A DNA stretch of 64,000 nucleotides from NCBI GenBank assembly GCA_003010405.1, contig PJLO01000007.1, forward strand, positions 1 through 64,000, given 5' to 3'. The stretch's first letter is position 1. Every line of letters starts with the position of its first letter. Under the pieces are notes generated by a model. The model was given only the letters and a program-made list of their open reading frames with translations, did not search any database and was not told the DNA's origin. Both the position numbers and the translations under genes were made by a program. Source of the stretch: Acidobacteriota bacterium (GTDB lineage Bacteria > Acidobacteriota > Terriglobia > Terriglobales > Acidobacteriaceae). Of this stretch, positions 60,917 to 64,000 are shown piece by piece.

Positions 60917-61807
60917 ATGCTGCGATTCCTTAAGCACGTTCAAGTCGCTGTCTGGATGACGCTGGAGCATGACCAGTTTTCCGTGGCGAAGGCTGCGGCG
61001 TACTCGGCTATCATTACGCTTTTTCCGGCTGTACTTTTGATTTCGTCGATCCTTACCGCATCTCACAGCACGCTTAATTTTATTCGCGAGATTTCCTTTG
61101 CCATCGGCGGAATCATGCCGGCTGGCACCGCGCCTGCGATCCTTACATTTTTTCAGGGCCACAAACCTGCGCCTGGACGCATGATCGTGACCACATCGGT
61201 GATTACGCTGTGGACCGGCTCCGGCGTCATGATCTCCTGGATGGAAGGCTTCCGGCGCGCCTATCAGATGCCGAAAATTTGGAACCTCACGAAAGAGCGG
61301 CTCATCTCTTTTCAGCTGGTATTCCTGGCCGGGATTCCAATGGCGTTTGCCAGCTTCCTGCTGGCCTTCGGAAATCAGATTGAACACTGGGTGGCCTTTC
61401 ACACCAACCATGAGCTTGACGTGTACTTTCTGGCATTGTGGACGGTGATACGCTGGCTTATCGCGCTGGGAACATCGGTAGCGGTCATTGTACTCATCTA
61501 CCATCATGGATTACCGCGTACTCAGCCTTGGCACAGAGTCCTGCCGGGATCGGTGCTGGCAACTGTCCTGTGGTTTGCCTCCACTACTGTTTTTGGTTGG
61601 TATCTCCGTCACTATGCGGACTACAGAGTCATTTACGGCTCGGTCGGCACCGCCATCGCTTTACTTATCTGGCTTTACATTGTGTCACTCGTGATTCTGA
61701 TCGGGGCAGAGTTTAACGCCTTGCGTTATCCGCGTTATCTGTTCGGAAGTTTTTCCGAACTTAAGGTTGTTGCCACTGCCGAAGAGCGGCGTCCAGAGGG
61801 GAAATGA
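60917..61807 (+). CDS. YihY/BrkB-family membrane protein
   Basis: A 296-residue inner-membrane protein with about six hydrophobic helices. The family signatures are KAAAYSAIITLFPAVLLISS near the N-terminus, ITLWTGSGVMISWMEGFRRA (equivalent of the WsaS...AL region) and TAIALLIWLYIVSLVILIGAEFN at the end. The function is uncertain: the former RNase BN annotation is incorrect for this family, and a transport role is suggested. The stop overlaps the pyk start (ATGA), so both are likely cotranscribed. Confidence 0.88.
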   Translation: MLRFLKHVQVAVWMTLEHDQFSVAKAAAYSAIITLFPAVLLISSILTASHSTLNFIREISFAIGGIMPAGTAPAILTFFQGHKPAPGRMIVTTSVITLWTGSGVMISWMEGFRRAYQMPKIWNLTKERLISFQLVFLAGIPMAFASFLLAFGNQIEHWVAFHTNHELDVYFLALWTVIRWLIALGTSVAVIVLIYHHGLPRTQPWHRVLPGSVLATVLWFASTTVFGWYLRHYADYRVIYGSVGTAIALLIWLYIVSLVILIGAEFNALRYPRYLFGSFSELKVVATAEERRPEGK

Positions 61808-63300
61808 CTGAAGCTCTGAAAACAGCAGTCGCCGGAGAAAATCAACCGGAGCCAGCGGCCCGACGCCGCGCAAAGATCGTATGCACACTTGGCCCCTCTT
61901 CGGACACAGAGGACAAGATTCGCCAGCTTCTGTTGCTTGGAATGGACGTTGCGCGCCTGAATTTTTCTCACGGCAGCCAGGAAGAACACGTGCAACGCAT
62001 TCGCAGGCTGCGCGAAGCGGCCGCGGAATTAGGACGTACCGTTTGTATTCTGCAGGATTTGCAAGGCCCCAAGATCCGCACGGGCTCGCTGCGCAACCAT
62101 GCTGCGGTGAATCTGGTGCCCGGCTCGAAGGTTACGGTCACGAACAAGGAAATCGAAGGCACGGCCGAGGTGTTGGGTACCACCTTCAAGACCCTGGCGC
62201 GTGAGGTCGAAGTCGGCTCGCGCATTTTGCTCTCCGATGGGCGCCTGTCACTGAAAGTTCTTGAGATTCAGGGTGACGACGTGCTCTGTGAAGTGGTCGA
62301 AGGCGGAATGTTGGGAGAGCATCAGGGCATGAATCTTCCCGGCGCTGTCCTGAGCTTGCCGTCGCTGACCAGCAAAGACAAGGAAGATCTTGCATTTGGA
62401 CTTTCGGCAGGGGTAGATGCGGTCGCGATTTCGTTTGTGCGCAGCGCCGCCGATATTCGCGCAGTGAAGACGATCATCGATGCCGCGGGTTGCGATACTC
62501 CGGTAATCGCCAAGCTGGAGAAGCCTCAAGCGATTGAAAATCTCGATGGGATTCTGGAGATTGCCGATGGCGTCATGGTGGCTCGCGGCGACCTTGGCGT
62601 GGAAGTCGCACTCGAAAAAGTTCCGATCATTCAAAAGCACATCATTCGGCGTGCTTTGTTCTGGCGCAAGCCGGTCATTACCGCTACGCAGATGTTGGAA
62701 TCCATGATTCAGAACCCGCGTCCTACCCGTGCCGAGGCCAGCGACGTTGCCAATGCGATTTATGATGGAACAGACGCAGTTATGCTCTCCGGCGAAACCG
62801 CCGTTGGCAAATACCCATGTGAGGCTGCGAGCATAATGGCGCGAATTATAGTCGAGGCCGAATCGGATATCCAGAAAATGAGCGCATCACGGCACCGCTG
62901 CGCTAAAGAGTTGACGATACCAGAGGCAATCTGCGAAAGTGTGGCTCATGTAGCGGAAGAATTCAAAATGCATGGCATCGCTGTTTTCACGGCAACGGGA
63001 AACACGGTGCGATTGGTTTCCAAGTATCGGCCACGTGCTGAGGTCTATGCCTTTTCGAGTGCGCCAGCCGTGTGCAACCGGATGAATTTATACTGGGGAG
63101 TGCATCCCGTTCTAATCAAGGCACCGGGCACCGTGGAGTCCATGATTGACGCGACAGAAATCGAACTGCGGCGTGCCAAGGTAGCAAATACCGACGACGT
63201 TGTGGCCATTGTCGCTGGAACCAGTCTGGGGACAGCCGGCTCGACAAATTTTGTCCTACTGCATCGAATTCGCTCCCTAAGCGAGACGGGCAGGCGGTAA
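61804..63300 (+). CDS. pyk: Pyruvate kinase
   Basis: A 498-residue pyruvate kinase making pyruvate and ATP from phosphoenolpyruvate in glycolysis. KIVCTLGPSSDTEDKIRQLL, ARLNFSHGSQEEH, the ligand-rich DLQGPKIRTGSL, VIAKLEKPQAIENLDGILE, MVARGDLGVEV and TATQMLESMIQNPRPTRAEA are present. The C-terminal regulatory domain (about 365-495) is complete, suggesting an allosteric tetramer. The 15-residue N-terminal extension is ordinary. ATG 61804 overlaps the stop of the membrane protein. Confidence 0.97.
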   Translation: MTEALKTAVAGENQPEPAARRRAKIVCTLGPSSDTEDKIRQLLLLGMDVARLNFSHGSQEEHVQRIRRLREAAAELGRTVCILQDLQGPKIRTGSLRNHAAVNLVPGSKVTVTNKEIEGTAEVLGTTFKTLAREVEVGSRILLSDGRLSLKVLEIQGDDVLCEVVEGGMLGEHQGMNLPGAVLSLPSLTSKDKEDLAFGLSAGVDAVAISFVRSAADIRAVKTIIDAAGCDTPVIAKLEKPQAIENLDGILEIADGVMVARGDLGVEVALEKVPIIQKHIIRRALFWRKPVITATQMLESMIQNPRPTRAEASDVANAIYDGTDAVMLSGETAVGKYPCEAASIMARIIVEAESDIQKMSASRHRCAKELTIPEAICESVAHVAEEFKMHGIAVFTATGNTVRLVSKYRPRAEVYAFSSAPAVCNRMNLYWGVHPVLIKAPGTVESMIDATEIELRRAKVANTDDVVAIVAGTSLGTAGSTNFVLLHRIRSLSETGRR

Positions 63301-63333
63301 TATCGAAGAAGACTACCAAAAAGGTTCCAAACC

Positions 63334-63690
63334 ATGAGATTTCCAATCCGTTCAATGGCGATTATGAAACCGCATCCGGGTAAGCGGCCGGACCTCATCG
63401 CGTTTCTTCGCGAGTTTTATACCATGATGTGCACCAAGCAGTACTCGCGCGACCTGCTGCTTCAGGACTTGAAGCATCCGGACGATTTGGTACACATCCG
63501 GTACTGGCTCTCGGACGAGGCCCGCGATGCCGCCATGAATGACCCGGATGTACATCATTACTGGAAGGATCTGGGTGCGTTCGGGAACATAACCACGATC
63601 TACGAAGAGCTGGAGCCGATCTTCTCCACCCGGGAGGGTATCCCCGGCGATGACATCATTCAAGCCGCAACTAAATCGGACTCTGCGTAG
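63334..63690 (+). CDS. Small ABM-like (dimeric alpha-beta barrel) protein
   Basis: A 118-residue soluble protein. Its layout (a strand with SMAIMKPHPGKRPDLIAFL, helix, DLLLQDLKHPDDLVHIRYWL and DEARDAAMNDPDVHHYWKDL) resembles the ferredoxin-like barrels of antibiotic-biosynthesis-monooxygenase/Dabb-type proteins, where DP-x-HHYW-like residues follow the second strand. No active-site residues can be identified with confidence. It follows pyk by 33 bases. The function is unknown. Confidence 0.55.
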   Translation: MRFPIRSMAIMKPHPGKRPDLIAFLREFYTMMCTKQYSRDLLLQDLKHPDDLVHIRYWLSDEARDAAMNDPDVHHYWKDLGAFGNITTIYEELEPIFSTREGIPGDDIIQAATKSDSA

Positions 63691-63777
63691 CCGAAACGCC
63701 TCAGCTCGCCCGCGCGAGTTTGTAGCTTTGGGCAGTACCACGCAAAATCGCATCGCGCATACGTTTGGAGCGCGACC

Positions 63778-64000
63778 TCAATTCACCCAGCCGGAGTCGT
63801 CGTCCTTCTTGTCCAGCGGAGATCTGCGGAAATTTCCGTGCTCGTCGAAGCTTCCAACATTCTTGTTTTTGCGCATGTACACCTCGAATTTCTTGGCGGC
63901 CCGTCTGCGCTTCCATTTGTAATAGCGATTGCGAATTCCGAAGACGCCTTCCGAAGCAGCAGTCTTCAAGCCGTAGCGTGGAATGAAGCGCAGGTATATC
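63778..64000 (-). CDS. Rhomboid-family protease C-terminus (5' end outside window)
   Basis: Read on the minus strand, the frame continues past the window edge and ends at TGA 63780-63778. Its 73 residues begin IYLRFIPRYGLKTAASEGV, then FGIRNRYYKWKRRRAAKKFE, and finish SPLDKKDDDSGWVN. A final hydrophobic residue run into a basic RNRYYKWKRRR stretch and a charged tail is how several acidobacterial rhomboid proteases end, after their last membrane helix. The catalytic Ser-His dyad would be outside the window. 63691-63777 is an ordinary intergenic stretch. Confidence 0.5.
   Translation of the reverse strand, partial: IYLRFIPRYGLKTAASEGVFGIRNRYYKWKRRRAAKKFEVYMRKNKNVGSFDEHGNFRRSPLDKKDDDSGWVN

Overview
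The window is a contiguous piece of a bacterial chromosome with moderately high G+C content. It most likely comes from the Acidobacteriota (Koribacter/Terriglobia-like). That placement is inference from the protein style, a CarD regulator, an eRF1-like stress protein and an RpoB of about 1,490 residues; no database search was possible. Most of the window is core metabolism and information processing.

Layout. 1-1150 is a small graveyard around a tRNA-Ile(CAU) gene: a transposase start cut by the window edge, a phage head-protein tail and a sigma-factor-like fragment. 1150-3930 holds an eRF1-like protein, a small basic protein, a phosphoribosyltransferase and a frameshifted YdcF/DUF218 gene. 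3949-8660 (minus strand) carries a PflX-type radical SAM protein, a PD-(D/E)XK-like protein, a divergent GuaB-like protein, a small membrane protein and a sirtuin. 8831-15353 is a complete-looking histidine operon, hisL-hisIGDCBHFA. It begins with a leader peptide of eight His codons and an intrinsic terminator, a classical attenuator. sucA and a secreted zinc phospholipase/nuclease-like protein follow.

19369-24582 is a purine nucleoside salvage locus. A secreted adenosine deaminase is divergent from hpt-deoC-nupC-punA. Together they would take extracellular adenosine to inosine, import it, phosphorolyse it and recover IMP, with DeoC disposing of the deoxyribose moiety. 24783-29541 is an apparent operon behind two GTGA-N6-TCAC palindromes spaced 22 bp apart. 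It encodes an RsbRD-N-like sensor domain, an acetyl-CoA hydrolase/CoA-transferase and a VOR-type 2-oxoacid:ferredoxin oxidoreductase with fused beta and gamma subunits. 29620-40104 holds envelope and general genes: SCO/CusF lipoprotein, CDP-alcohol phosphatidyltransferase, greA, carD, AI-2E transporter, ruvX, PBP1A, lipoprotein, Ste24-like protease and a DUF374 acyltransferase.

40170-59078 is a single macro-locus for translation and transcription: rpsL-rpsG-fusA-tuf-rpmG-tRNA-Trp-secE-nusG-rplKAJL-rpoBC. The usual order (secE...rpoBC before rpsL...tuf) is permuted, with one tuf gene at the junction. RpoB carries an N-terminal insertion of about 60 residues with eight cysteines; its first half copies the spacing of the RpoC zinc-binding domain. 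59090-64000 holds a GNAT acetyltransferase, a LysN-like aminotransferase, a YihY/BrkB membrane protein, pyruvate kinase, a small ABM-like protein and the C-terminus of a probable rhomboid protease.

The most interesting signals are the his attenuator, the zinc-ribbon insertion in RpoB, the tandem CRP/FNR-like sites ahead of the VOR operon, and the catalytic-loop changes in the GuaB-like protein. No CRISPR array, intact prophage or intact insertion sequence was seen.
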